Source: an uncultured Gammaproteobacteria bacterium (GTDB taxonomy: Bacteria > Pseudomonadota > Gammaproteobacteria > JAADHQ01). From it: a stretch of 60,228 nucleotides of DNA. Position 1 is the stretch's first letter. Each line of letters starts with the position of its first letter. The stretch is taken from contig CAMYJO010000025.1 in the NCBI GenBank assembly GCA_947258755.1, positions 1 through 60,228 of the forward strand, read 5' to 3'. Below, piece after piece: positions 47,477 through 54,929 of the stretch. The notes under the pieces were generated by a model. It was not told where the DNA came from. It ran no database searches and was given only the letters and a program-made list of their open reading frames with translations. The translations under genes were made by a program, and so were the position numbers.

Positions 47477-48697
47477 ATGCTCGAAGATACCCTGACATTT
47501 ATCCTGGCCGGAGGTGCCGGTTCACGACTGCATTCATTAACGTCGGACCGTGCCAAGCCCGCCGTGCCCTTTGGTGGCAAATATCGCATCATCGATTTTA
47601 CCCTGGCCAACTGCCTGCATTCAGAGCTGCGGCGAATACTAGTGCTGACCCAATACAAGTCTCATTCTCTACAGAAACATTTACGCGATGGCTGGTCTAT
47701 ATTCAATCCTGAGTTGGGGGAGTATATTACAACGATACCGGCGCAAATGCGTAGAGGACATGGTTGGTACGATGGCACGGCCGATGCGATATACCAGAAT
47801 CTGTATTTGATAGAACGCAGTGGTGCCAAGTATGTCCTGATACTGTCCGGGGATCACATCTATCGTATGGACTACGCGCCATTGATCAATGCACATGTGG
47901 AGTCTGGTGCGGCAGCTACAATTTCATGCATCGATGTTGAGCTGGAGATAGCGAAGTCATTCGGTGTCTTGTCGATAGATAGTAATAATCGAATCACCGA
48001 TTTTGACGAAAAACCGGAGAAGCCGGTTGCGTTGACGGATCAGCCTGATCGTGCGCTGGTATCAATGGGTATCTATGTATTTAGCATAGATCGACTCAAG
48101 GAGATCCTCGAACAAGATGCCAACAACGAGCAATCCGGGCATGACTTCGGGAATGATATCCTGCCGGGAATGATTCAGGACTATCCGGTCTTTGCTTATT
48201 GTTTCGGCGGTGCTGAAGGCCGTGTTTCCCAGGATAATTACTGGAAGGACGTGGGAACGGTCGATTCTTATTATCAAGCCAATATGGACCTGCTCAAGGC
48301 GGTGCCTCCATTGAACCTGTATCAGGATGACTGGCGTATCCGCACCTATCAGTCACAGACACCACCGGCAAGGACAGTGCCTGGTGAATCGGGTACCGAG
48401 GGAATTTTTATCAATTCGATCGTTGCCGGCGGCACCATCATTGCGGGTGGCAATATTTCGCACTCTATTCTGTTCAAGAACGTCTATGTAGACGATGATG
48501 CCTTTGTCGAAAATTCGTTGCTATTTGATGGCGTGTATATTGGTAAAAATTCCAGGATAAATAACTGCATCATCGAAAAGCATGTGCAGGTACCAGATGG
48601 GACTGTTATCGGCTATGACCAGGAGCAGGACAGGCAACAATTTACAGTAACCGAGAATGGCATCACGGTGATTCCGAAAGGGCACCTATTCAAATAG
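47477..48697 (+). CDS. glgC: Glucose-1-phosphate adenylyltransferase
   Basis: GlgC makes ADP-glucose, the committed step of glycogen synthesis. The 406-residue product has TLTFILAGGAGSRLHSLTSD, RAKPAVPFGGKYRIIDFTLA, WYDGTADAIYQNLYLIERSG, VLILSGDHIYRMDY, FDEKPEKP and a left-handed beta-helix C-terminus (SIVAGGTIIAGGNISHSILF). The start is ATG 47477 with GGAAAC upstream. It sits between nasT and the flavocytochrome operon with a sigma-54-like promoter of its own, which suggests carbon storage is raised under nitrogen limitation. No other glg gene is in the window. Confidence 0.96.
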   Translation: MLEDTLTFILAGGAGSRLHSLTSDRAKPAVPFGGKYRIIDFTLANCLHSELRRILVLTQYKSHSLQKHLRDGWSIFNPELGEYITTIPAQMRRGHGWYDGTADAIYQNLYLIERSGAKYVLILSGDHIYRMDYAPLINAHVESGAAATISCIDVELEIAKSFGVLSIDSNNRITDFDEKPEKPVALTDQPDRALVSMGIYVFSIDRLKEILEQDANNEQSGHDFGNDILPGMIQDYPVFAYCFGGAEGRVSQDNYWKDVGTVDSYYQANMDLLKAVPPLNLYQDDWRIRTYQSQTPPARTVPGESGTEGIFINSIVAGGTIIAGGNISHSILFKNVYVDDDAFVENSLLFDGVYIGKNSRINNCIIEKHVQVPDGTVIGYDQEQDRQQFTVTENGITVIPKGHLFK

Positions 48698-48757
48698 GGG
48701 CATGATTATCATCGACGATAAATTTCAGTGCAAAATTTGTCAGCAAGTGAAACAGCC

Positions 48758-48774
48758 GCACCATGCACGTGCAG
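48758..48774. promoter_or_regulatory. NtrC-like site upstream of the flavocytochrome operon
   Basis: CGCACCATGCACGTGCA matches 14 of 17 positions of the NtrC palindrome and lies 51 bp upstream of the sigma-54 promoter at 48826. The right half (ACGTGCA) is weaker than the left. Confidence 0.6.
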
Positions 48775-48825
48775 CATCAGGACAAAAAGCGACACATAAC
48801 GGGTTAAGGTATTGAAATATAGCTA

Positions 48826-48841
48826 TGGCATGATATCTGCA
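48826..48841 (+). promoter_or_regulatory. Sigma-54 promoter of the flavocytochrome operon
   Basis: TGGCATGATATCTGCA matches the RpoN consensus in 14 of 16 positions with GG and GC at correct spacing. Transcription would start near 48852, directly before the first ANTAR hairpin. Confidence 0.85.
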
Positions 48842-48853
48842 ATGAATAACCCG

Positions 48854-48967
48854 ATGACCAATGGAGGTCATTGGAGTTTCTAAATAATGGGATACGTGCA
48901 TCCCATGCATAGGCAATGGCGCCCCTGCTGAGTGAACTGATTCGCTCCTGCATCGGGCGCCTTTTTT
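48854..48967 (+). promoter_or_regulatory. ANTAR-type antitermination leader of the flavocytochrome operon
   Basis: Hairpin 1 is ATGACC-AATGGA-GGTCAT (48854–48871) and hairpin 2 is ATGGGAT-ACGTGC-ATCCCAT (48887–48906); both six-base loops have A at position 1 and G at position 4. An intrinsic terminator follows: GGCGCCC (48918–48924), GGGCGCC (48955–48961) and TTTTTT, ending 12 nt before the start codon. Inside its loop lies a third hexaloop hairpin, GAGTGA-ACTGAT-TCGCTC (48930–48947), again with A1 and G4. CCCAT of hairpin 2 can also pair with ATGGG just after the T-run, so hairpin 2 may compete with an extended terminator. This predicts control by NasT, as for nrtA. Confidence 0.9.
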
Positions 48968-48979
48968 ATGGGTTTTTAA

Positions 48980-50962
48980 ATGACTGCTGAACAATTAAAG
49001 CAGGAACAGACATTTTTACGCCAGTCCTTCGATATTATCGTTGTCGGTATGGGGCCTGTCGGCCTGCATTTCATCCAGAAAATGGTTGCACTGAATCCGG
49101 AGTTGAGTATTGCCGTGTTTGGTGATGAGCCCTGGGCGCCTTATAACCGGGTCAAGCTGTCATCACTGATATCCGGGCAAATCAAGGAAGACTCCCTGTA
49201 CGAGGCCAGCCCTATCGCCGAACATGATTCGGTAACCCCGTTTTATAACGACCGTATTGTCACTATCGATCGATACGCTCATGAAGTCACAGATAGCCAG
49301 GGCAGAAATTTTGGCTATAGCAAGCTGGTGCTTGCGACAGGTTCTCGCGCCCATATACCGGTCATTGATGGTGTTGATCTGAGGAACGTATTTCGGTTCA
49401 GGGATTTACATGATGCGATGTCACTAATGGGGCGGAGTGTGATGACACGTCGCACTGTGGTCATTGGCGGTGGCTTGCTGGGACTCGAGGCCGCCAGATC
49501 CATGCAACGCTTCAAGACCGAAGTGCATGTTGTTGAGCATGACTTATGGCTGATGTTTAAACAGCTGGACGAGGCGGCGGGCAGCTATCTGCAGAAACAT
49601 ATTGAAGGCCTCGGTATCATTGTGCACACCGGTCAGCATGTGACGAAAATTTCAGGAGAACACCAGGTAGAAGGCGTACATTTGTCCAACAAAGAGGTCA
49701 TCGCAGCAGATACGGTGATATTGGCGACAGGGATACTTCCCAATGTGCAATTGGCGCTGGATTCGGGACTGCACATCGGCAGGGGTATTCGGGTCAATGA
49801 CGCATTGCAGACCAATGATAACGATATTTATGCGATTGGTGAATGCGCCGAACATGAGGGCAAGGTCTATGGCCTGGTCGGCCCGGGATATGAGCAGGCT
49901 GCAGTCCTGGCGCATTATATTGAGGGTAAGAAAAGCCAGTATAAAGGGTCTATTTCGGCGGCTAAGTTAAAAGTAGTGGGTATGCCCGTATTGAGTGCAG
50001 GAGATGTCGTTCAACTGCAGGGGCATGTCGATCAGTATGTGTATGAGGACAAGGAAAAAAGCATCTACCGCAAGTTGATGCTCAGAAACGGTCGTCTTTG
50101 TGGGATGGTTGGGATGGGTGAATGGCCAGGTATCCAGCGCTTTCAGGAGGCGATCAACAAGCGGCGTCGAATCTGGCCATGGCAGACGCGAAAATTCGTT
50201 GACGATGGCGTGATCTGGAACCACGTGCAGTCGGAGAATGTCATCGACTGGCCGGCATCGGCAACGGTATGTAATTGCACAGGCGTCACCCGTGGTCAAC
50301 TGGATCATGCACAGAGCAAGGGGGCAGTGACGTTACCGCAGATATGCGCCATGACCGGGGCTTCATCGGTATGTGGTTCATGCAAAAGCCTGATCGGTGA
50401 CTATCTGGGCAGCAGCGCTCCCGCTGAACCGGTCAAGGGTTTTCGAACTTTATTGACGACTTCGATGATTGCCACGCTGGCCGCATTACTGTTCCTTGTT
50501 GTCCCGGCAGTTAACTATGCGACATCCGTACAGACCGATTGGTCTCTCGATAGACTGTGGCGTGACGGCTTCCTGAAACAGGTGAGTGGTTTTTCTATTC
50601 TGGCTGTCGCGCTTCTTATTTCATTGATTTCAATGCGTAAACGCGTAAAAAAACTGATCAAATTATGGGACTTTTCATCCTGGCGAATAGTCCATGTGGT
50701 GCTTGGGCTGCTGGTGATCGCTTTGATGTTTGCACACACGGGTTTCCGACTCGGGAATAACCTGAATTTCATACTCATGCTGACATTCAGTGCATTGCTA
50801 CTGGTCGGCGCTGTTGCCGGTTTAGCGATTGGCTATGAACATAATTTACCGAAAAGACTGGCAAAAAATATACGCTCGTTCGCCATGTGGTCACATATTA
50901 TTCTGCTGTGGCCAATACCCGCGTTGCTGGGCTTTCATATTTTGAAGACCTATTACTTTTAA
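48980..50962 (+). CDS. NasB-like NAD(P)H flavoprotein with [2Fe-2S] and membrane cytochrome b domain
   Basis: The 660-residue protein joins three parts. Residues 1–410 are a two-dinucleotide flavoprotein of the NirB/NasB type: DIIVVGMGPVGLHFI (FAD), VLATGSRAHIPVI, RTVVIGGGLLGLEAARSM (NAD(P)H) and NDIYAIGECAEHEGKVYGL. Residues 431–475 are a BFD-like [2Fe-2S] domain with CNCTGVTRGQ and SVCGSCKSLIG. Residues about 490–660 have five membrane helices with two His-x13-His pairs (VHVVLGLL to FAHTGF; WSHIILL to GFHILK), as needed for two b haems. It should pass electrons from cytoplasmic NAD(P)H into the membrane. First gene of the operon behind the ANTAR leader; its stop overlaps the next ATG by one base. 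I know no named protein with this exact architecture. Confidence 0.8.
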   Translation: MTAEQLKQEQTFLRQSFDIIVVGMGPVGLHFIQKMVALNPELSIAVFGDEPWAPYNRVKLSSLISGQIKEDSLYEASPIAEHDSVTPFYNDRIVTIDRYAHEVTDSQGRNFGYSKLVLATGSRAHIPVIDGVDLRNVFRFRDLHDAMSLMGRSVMTRRTVVIGGGLLGLEAARSMQRFKTEVHVVEHDLWLMFKQLDEAAGSYLQKHIEGLGIIVHTGQHVTKISGEHQVEGVHLSNKEVIAADTVILATGILPNVQLALDSGLHIGRGIRVNDALQTNDNDIYAIGECAEHEGKVYGLVGPGYEQAAVLAHYIEGKKSQYKGSISAAKLKVVGMPVLSAGDVVQLQGHVDQYVYEDKEKSIYRKLMLRNGRLCGMVGMGEWPGIQRFQEAINKRRRIWPWQTRKFVDDGVIWNHVQSENVIDWPASATVCNCTGVTRGQLDHAQSKGAVTLPQICAMTGASSVCGSCKSLIGDYLGSSAPAEPVKGFRTLLTTSMIATLAALLFLVVPAVNYATSVQTDWSLDRLWRDGFLKQVSGFSILAVALLISLISMRKRVKKLIKLWDFSSWRIVHVVLGLLVIALMFAHTGFRLGNNLNFILMLTFSALLLVGAVAGLAIGYEHNLPKRLAKNIRSFAMWSHIILLWPIPALLGFHILKTYYF

Positions 50963-52353
50963 TGAAGCATTCGAAACTATGGCTGTTATGGCTGACCATG
51001 ATCATAATATCAATCACAACTCTAAGCTATCTGATTCTCGAAGGTGAGGACAAGTCCGTGTTTACGCCAGGCGCCATGACGGGCGGTCATCATCAGATAG
51101 GTGTTGCTTGCGATGCCTGCCATACCAGTTCATTTACAGATGAGGATGAAATGCAGAAGGCCTGTGAGTCCTGTCATGGTGATCAGCGACAAAAACCGTT
51201 TGATTCACATCCACAAAGCAAGTTTACCGACCCCCGTAATGCTGATCGCCTGGAAAAGATCAACGCGCTGTATTGTGTGACCTGTCATGTCGAGCACAAA
51301 CCCGAAATTACGCAAAAAACCGGGCTGACACAGCCGCTTGATTTCTGTGTGCATTGCCATCAGGACATCGCGGAAGATAGGCCCAGTCATGCCGGCATGG
51401 GATTTGAGACCTGTGCCAGTGCCGGTTGTCATAACTACCACAACAACCGGGCGCTGTATACCGACTTTCTGGTCAAGCATATGCATGAGCCTGAGACATT
51501 GGACAAGCAGGTAGTACCCGCCAGAGAGTTCGCCAGTGTGCTGGAAGAAATAGCCACATACCCCCACGATCGTTATCCGGTATCAACATTGACAGCAAAA
51601 GACATGGATGCGCCTGCCGGGATGTCGGTCGAGAAAGAGCTGATGCATGACTGGGAGTCGACCGCGCATGCCCGTTCGGGGGTGAATTGTTCCGCCTGTC
51701 ATTTACAGGGGCAGGAGGGTGAAGACAAAGTCTGGGTCGACCATCCAGACCATCGTTCATGTCAGACCTGTCATGATGTTGAAGTAACCCAGTTCCAGCA
51801 AGGAAAACATGGCATGCGCCTGAAGTCAGGTTTATCCGCGATGACACCGGCGCAAGCAAGGTTACCGATGAAGGAAGATGCGCACGCTAAACAACTGAAC
51901 TGCAATACCTGTCATCAGGGGCATGCGTATAAACTCGAAACCGCCGCTGTCGAGGCTTGCCTCGGCTGTCATGATGACCAGCACTCTCTCGCTTATAAAG
52001 ATTCCCCGCACTATACCCTGTGGGAAAAAGAGATGCAGGGTGACCTACCTGCAGGTAGTGGGGTCTCCTGTGCAAGCTGTCATATGCCGAGGACATCGAT
52101 TGATGTCAGCGACTGGTTGCGCAGGGTGGTCGTGCAGCATAACCAGAACGCCACCCTGGTGCCGAACGAGAAAATGATTCGCCCTGTGTGTATGAGCTGT
52201 CATGGTTTGCCCTTTGCGATTGATGCAATGGCGGATACAGATCTGGTGCAACGTAATTTTAAGGGTAAGCCAAGCGTGCATATCAACAGCGTCGATATGG
52301 CCGAACAGGATAACAACAGACATCTGCAAGAAACGGGAGGTGACGCATTCTAG
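50962..52353 (+). CDS. Membrane-anchored multihaem cytochrome c with eleven haem-binding motifs
   Basis: Starting at ATG 50962 (one-base overlap with the flavoprotein stop), the 463-residue product has an N-terminal membrane anchor (about residues 4–24) and a periplasmic part with ten CxxCH motifs: CDACH, CESCH, CVTCH, CVHCH, CSACH, CQTCH, CNTCH, CLGCH, CASCH and CMSCH. An eleventh possible site with wider spacing is CASAGCH, between the fourth and fifth. No CxxCK as in NrfA is seen. The text looks like the cytochrome c3/NapC-type superfamily at the level of motifs only. Position suggests it takes electrons from the haem b domain of the flavoprotein, as relay or as terminal reductase; the substrate is unknown. 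Confidence 0.8.
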   Translation: MKHSKLWLLWLTMIIISITTLSYLILEGEDKSVFTPGAMTGGHHQIGVACDACHTSSFTDEDEMQKACESCHGDQRQKPFDSHPQSKFTDPRNADRLEKINALYCVTCHVEHKPEITQKTGLTQPLDFCVHCHQDIAEDRPSHAGMGFETCASAGCHNYHNNRALYTDFLVKHMHEPETLDKQVVPAREFASVLEEIATYPHDRYPVSTLTAKDMDAPAGMSVEKELMHDWESTAHARSGVNCSACHLQGQEGEDKVWVDHPDHRSCQTCHDVEVTQFQQGKHGMRLKSGLSAMTPAQARLPMKEDAHAKQLNCNTCHQGHAYKLETAAVEACLGCHDDQHSLAYKDSPHYTLWEKEMQGDLPAGSGVSCASCHMPRTSIDVSDWLRRVVVQHNQNATLVPNEKMIRPVCMSCHGLPFAIDAMADTDLVQRNFKGKPSVHINSVDMAEQDNNRHLQETGGDAF

Positions 52354-52418
52354 GAAAGATCAGACGTTAATACCGTAACAGAAATACATTACACATTTTA
52401 CTAAACAGGAGATTTAAC

Positions 52419-53009
52419 ATGAAGAAGACTAAATTAGCAATCGGTATGGGTGTGGCAATCGCTACGACATCGGTAGCAACCACATTAAGTGCAGCGGGAG
52501 ATATGGTTCCTGTCAAGGCAATGGCGGATGCCCTGCATCTGGTCATGGATTCAGACCGTACAATCTATACACGTAAAATTGTCAACCGCCTGGTCAAGAA
52601 AGAAAAGGTGATCAAGGCTAGTGAGCATTTTGAAGACGACAAGGCACTGGTATTGCCGGCACAGATGTTCCGTTTTGGCGCAGAGCTGGTCAAGAAGAGA
52701 ATGGAGAAAAAACCGGATGTTGACTTCAGCTATTCATTGCAGTCACTGTGGCCAATCAATAAACAGAATGCACCAAAGACCAAGGCAGAGAAAGAGGGTC
52801 TGAAGTTCGTCGCTGAAAACAAGGGTAAAAACTATTACACCGAGGAAACACTGGGCGGTAAAAAATATTTTACAGCCGTCTATGCGGATACCGGGGTAGC
52901 ACCGGTTTGTGTGTCCTGTCATAACAAACACAAGGATACGCCCAAGAAAGACTTCAAGATCGGTGATGTCATGGGCGGTGTCGTCATTCGAATCCCGATT
53001 GGGGGCTAA
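52419..53009 (+). CDS. DUF3365 (Tll0287-like) periplasmic c-type haem protein
   Basis: The 196-residue precursor has a signal peptide (about residues 1–26, ending TLSAAG) and a DUF3365-like domain. The single haem site CVSCHNKHKDTPKKDFKIGD near residue 165 is followed by VMGGVVIRIPI at the end, both typical of this family. Members bind one haem c in a PAS-like or Tll0287 fold; functions proposed are electron transfer or redox sensing. GAG-rich spacing and AGGAGA precede the ATG. It is 65 bp after the multihaem cytochrome and 14 bp before the small cytochrome c. Confidence 0.82.
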   Translation: MKKTKLAIGMGVAIATTSVATTLSAAGDMVPVKAMADALHLVMDSDRTIYTRKIVNRLVKKEKVIKASEHFEDDKALVLPAQMFRFGAELVKKRMEKKPDVDFSYSLQSLWPINKQNAPKTKAEKEGLKFVAENKGKNYYTEETLGGKKYFTAVYADTGVAPVCVSCHNKHKDTPKKDFKIGDVMGGVVIRIPIGG

Positions 53010-53023
53010 AAGAGTAAGCTGCC

Positions 53024-53413
53024 ATGAAACCGACTGGACTATTTTTGTTGCCGTTGTTATTTAGCAGTACGATGTTGTTCGCAGATGACAATGCAGCGTT
53101 TATCCGTTTTGATGATGCCGCATTACAATCTGGACGCACATTATGGCTGCAGAACTGCAAGGGTTGTCATGCTTATGGTACAGCAGGGGCTCCAGTGCCG
53201 ATGGAGATGGAGCAATGGAAGGCGAGAGTCATAAAGGACAGGGAGGTCCTGTATGATCATGCCATTAATGGCTTCTTCGGTCCTGACGATACGATGATGC
53301 CAGAGAGGGGTGGCAACCCCGAGCTCAGCGATGCGCAGGTCAAGCTGGCAGTGGACTACATGGTGGAATTGGCAGGCTATTATATCAGGCAAGTATTAAA
53401 TCAATCCAAATGA
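53024..53413 (+). CDS. Small periplasmic cytochrome c
   Basis: The 129-residue precursor has a signal peptide (about residues 1–20, ending MLFA) and one haem site QNCKGCHAYGTAGAP near residue 45, with MMPERGGNPELSDAQVKLAV supplying a likely axial Met. The arrangement is like cytochrome c5/c555. It is probably the soluble electron carrier of this operon, either bringing electrons to or taking them from the multihaem protein. It starts 14 bp after the DUF3365 gene. Confidence 0.85.
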   Translation: MKPTGLFLLPLLFSSTMLFADDNAAFIRFDDAALQSGRTLWLQNCKGCHAYGTAGAPVPMEMEQWKARVIKDREVLYDHAINGFFGPDDTMMPERGGNPELSDAQVKLAVDYMVELAGYYIRQVLNQSK

Positions 53414-53445
53414 AAGACTATTAGATCAATAGAGAGGAAAATATT

Positions 53446-53859
53446 ATGACACCGGAAGAAATAAAACTGGTTAAAGATTCCTGGGCAAAAGTATCGCCGA
53501 TAGCAGAAACGGCGGCAGAGTTGTTTTATGGTAAGTTGTTCGAACTGGACCCGTCGGTCAGGTCGATGTTCAAGGGTGATATGGTCGATCAGGGCAGGAA
53601 ATTGATGACCATGCTGAATACCGCCGTCAATTCACTGGACAACGTCGAGGCGATAGTACCGGCTGTCCAGGCCCTGGGTAAACGTCATGTGGGATATGGC
53701 GTCAAGGATGAGCATTATGACACGGTAGGTGAGGCCCTGATCTGGACCCTGGGTGCAGGCCTCAAGGATGACTTTACAGAAGATACCAAGAATGCCTGGG
53801 TGGCTGTGTATACGCTGGTCGCTACAACGATGAAGGATGCGGCAGCAGAAGCAGCCTGA
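53446..53859 (+). CDS. Single-domain bacterial globin
   Basis: The 137-residue protein is a Vitreoscilla haemoglobin-type globin without reductase domain: PIAETAAELFYGKLFELDPS, VRSMFKGDMVDQGRKLMTML and ALGKRHVGYGVKDEHYDTVG with the proximal His. Such globins in nitrate-assimilation operons (for example Bradyrhizobium Bjgb) protect against nitric oxide made during nitrate and nitrite reduction. GAGAGGAAAA precedes the ATG. As last gene of the operon before a terminator it supports a nitrogen-oxide role for the whole cluster. Confidence 0.92.
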   Translation: MTPEEIKLVKDSWAKVSPIAETAAELFYGKLFELDPSVRSMFKGDMVDQGRKLMTMLNTAVNSLDNVEAIVPAVQALGKRHVGYGVKDEHYDTVGEALIWTLGAGLKDDFTEDTKNAWVAVYTLVATTMKDAAAEAA

Positions 53860-53884
53860 TCAGATATTATAGTTGATATCGCAG

Positions 53885-53912
53885 AAAAACAGCCGGGAGA
53901 CCGGCTGTTTTG
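53885..53912 (+). terminator. Intrinsic terminator after the globin gene
   Basis: AACAGCCGG (53888–53896) and CCGGCTGTT (53901–53909) with a GAGA loop, followed by TTG, flanked by AAAA on the left. It ends the flavocytochrome operon 26 bp after the globin stop codon. Confidence 0.85.
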
Positions 53913-53956
53913 TTATGCTCATTGCAGCCAGGTCATGGACGCAGTACAGTGATGCG

Positions 53957-54880
53957 ATGGATGTTTTCGACACTGTCAACGCACCGATTCAAATGCTCAC
54001 TGACGAGGTGACTGAGCAGTATTCGGTGTCACTAGCTATGAAGAGAGAGGACCTGTTGCATGCCGAGATCATGGGCAACAAGTTCAGAAAGCTTAAATAC
54101 AATATCAAGGCGGCATTACAGTCGGGCGGGGAGCCGCTACTGAGTTTTGGCGGCGCCTATTCCAACCACATCCTGGCCCTGTCTGCGGCTGGCAGATTGT
54201 TTGGCCTACCGACTATCGGAGTCATCCGTGGGGACGAGTTGCAACACTCTGCATTGAATCCCATCCTCGAAAGGGCCTGCAAGAATGGTATGCGCTTGTC
54301 TTTTGTCTCCAGGGCGGACTATCGAAGGAAAAGCGATGTCGATTTTCTGCAGCAGCTGCAGGCCGAATTCGGCCCATTTACTGTTATACCCGAAGGTGGG
54401 ACTAATTTGGCGGCGATTAAAGGTGCGGCTGAAATAATGCAAGACATCAGTAATGAGTATGATGTCATCACCTGTGCATGCGGTACTGGTGGCACGCTGG
54501 CAGGAATGATCAAAGGCGCATACCAGCATGAATTAAGTGATGTGTTACTGCTTGGCTTTCCGGTATTGAAGGGTGGCGAGTTTATACGCGACGAAATTCT
54601 GAAGTGGGTACCTGAAGAAATAACAAGCCAGGTACGCTGGGATATTAACACGGAGTATCATTTCGGTGGTTATGCCAAAACGTCAGCTGAGCTGGTCAGG
54701 TTTATTCAGTGGTTTCAAGAGCGGCATGGAATAGCCCTCGACTATATCTATACAGGTAAGATGATGTATGGCCTCTATGCACTGATTGAGTCCGGGGTTA
54801 TTGCGGCCGGCAGTAAGGTGTTGGCGATCCATACCGGTGGCACGCAAACGGCAAGCCTTCGGCATTTAAATAGTGGTTAG
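53957..54880 (+). CDS. PLP enzyme of the ACC deaminase / D-cysteine desulfhydrase family
   Basis: These fold type II PLP enzymes release ammonia from 1-aminocyclopropane-1-carboxylate or sulfide and ammonia from D-cysteine. The product has the PLP lysine region IMGNKFRKLKYNIKAAL, SFGGAYSNHILALSAAGRLF, VIPEGGTNLAAIKGAAEIM, CACGTGGTLAGMIKGAYQH and TGKMMYGLYALIESGVI. The frame is open upstream through the terminator hairpin, so a start at ATG 53957 (307 residues) is preferred; ATG 53915 is the alternative. Substrate choice is not decided by what I can see. It follows the terminator of the nitrogen operon and precedes the integron array. Confidence 0.88.
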   Translation: MDVFDTVNAPIQMLTDEVTEQYSVSLAMKREDLLHAEIMGNKFRKLKYNIKAALQSGGEPLLSFGGAYSNHILALSAAGRLFGLPTIGVIRGDELQHSALNPILERACKNGMRLSFVSRADYRRKSDVDFLQQLQAEFGPFTVIPEGGTNLAAIKGAAEIMQDISNEYDVITCACGTGGTLAGMIKGAYQHELSDVLLLGFPVLKGGEFIRDEILKWVPEEITSQVRWDINTEYHFGGYAKTSAELVRFIQWFQERHGIALDYIYTGKMMYGLYALIESGVIAAGSKVLAIHTGGTQTASLRHLNSG

Positions 54881-54929
54881 CAAAATCATTTGTTCAAGAC
54901 TGAGATGATGACTTTTTAGTGCTTAAGCG

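Noticed and set aside
48980-50962. Calling the flavoprotein NirB (nitrite reductase large subunit)
   Set aside because: It has the FAD/NAD and BFD-like parts but no sirohaem/[4Fe-4S] nitrite reductase domain; the C-terminus is a membrane cytochrome b-like domain instead.
50962-52353. Calling the multihaem protein NrfA or hydroxylamine oxidoreductase
   Set aside because: No CxxCK motif as in NrfA, and no match to HAO landmarks was seen; motif number and spacing differ.
54881-54929. attC at the far left end of the cassette array
   Set aside because: AGCGCTTAAGCAC on the minus strand resembles part of the attC arm of this array, but no core sites or pairing arms are present.
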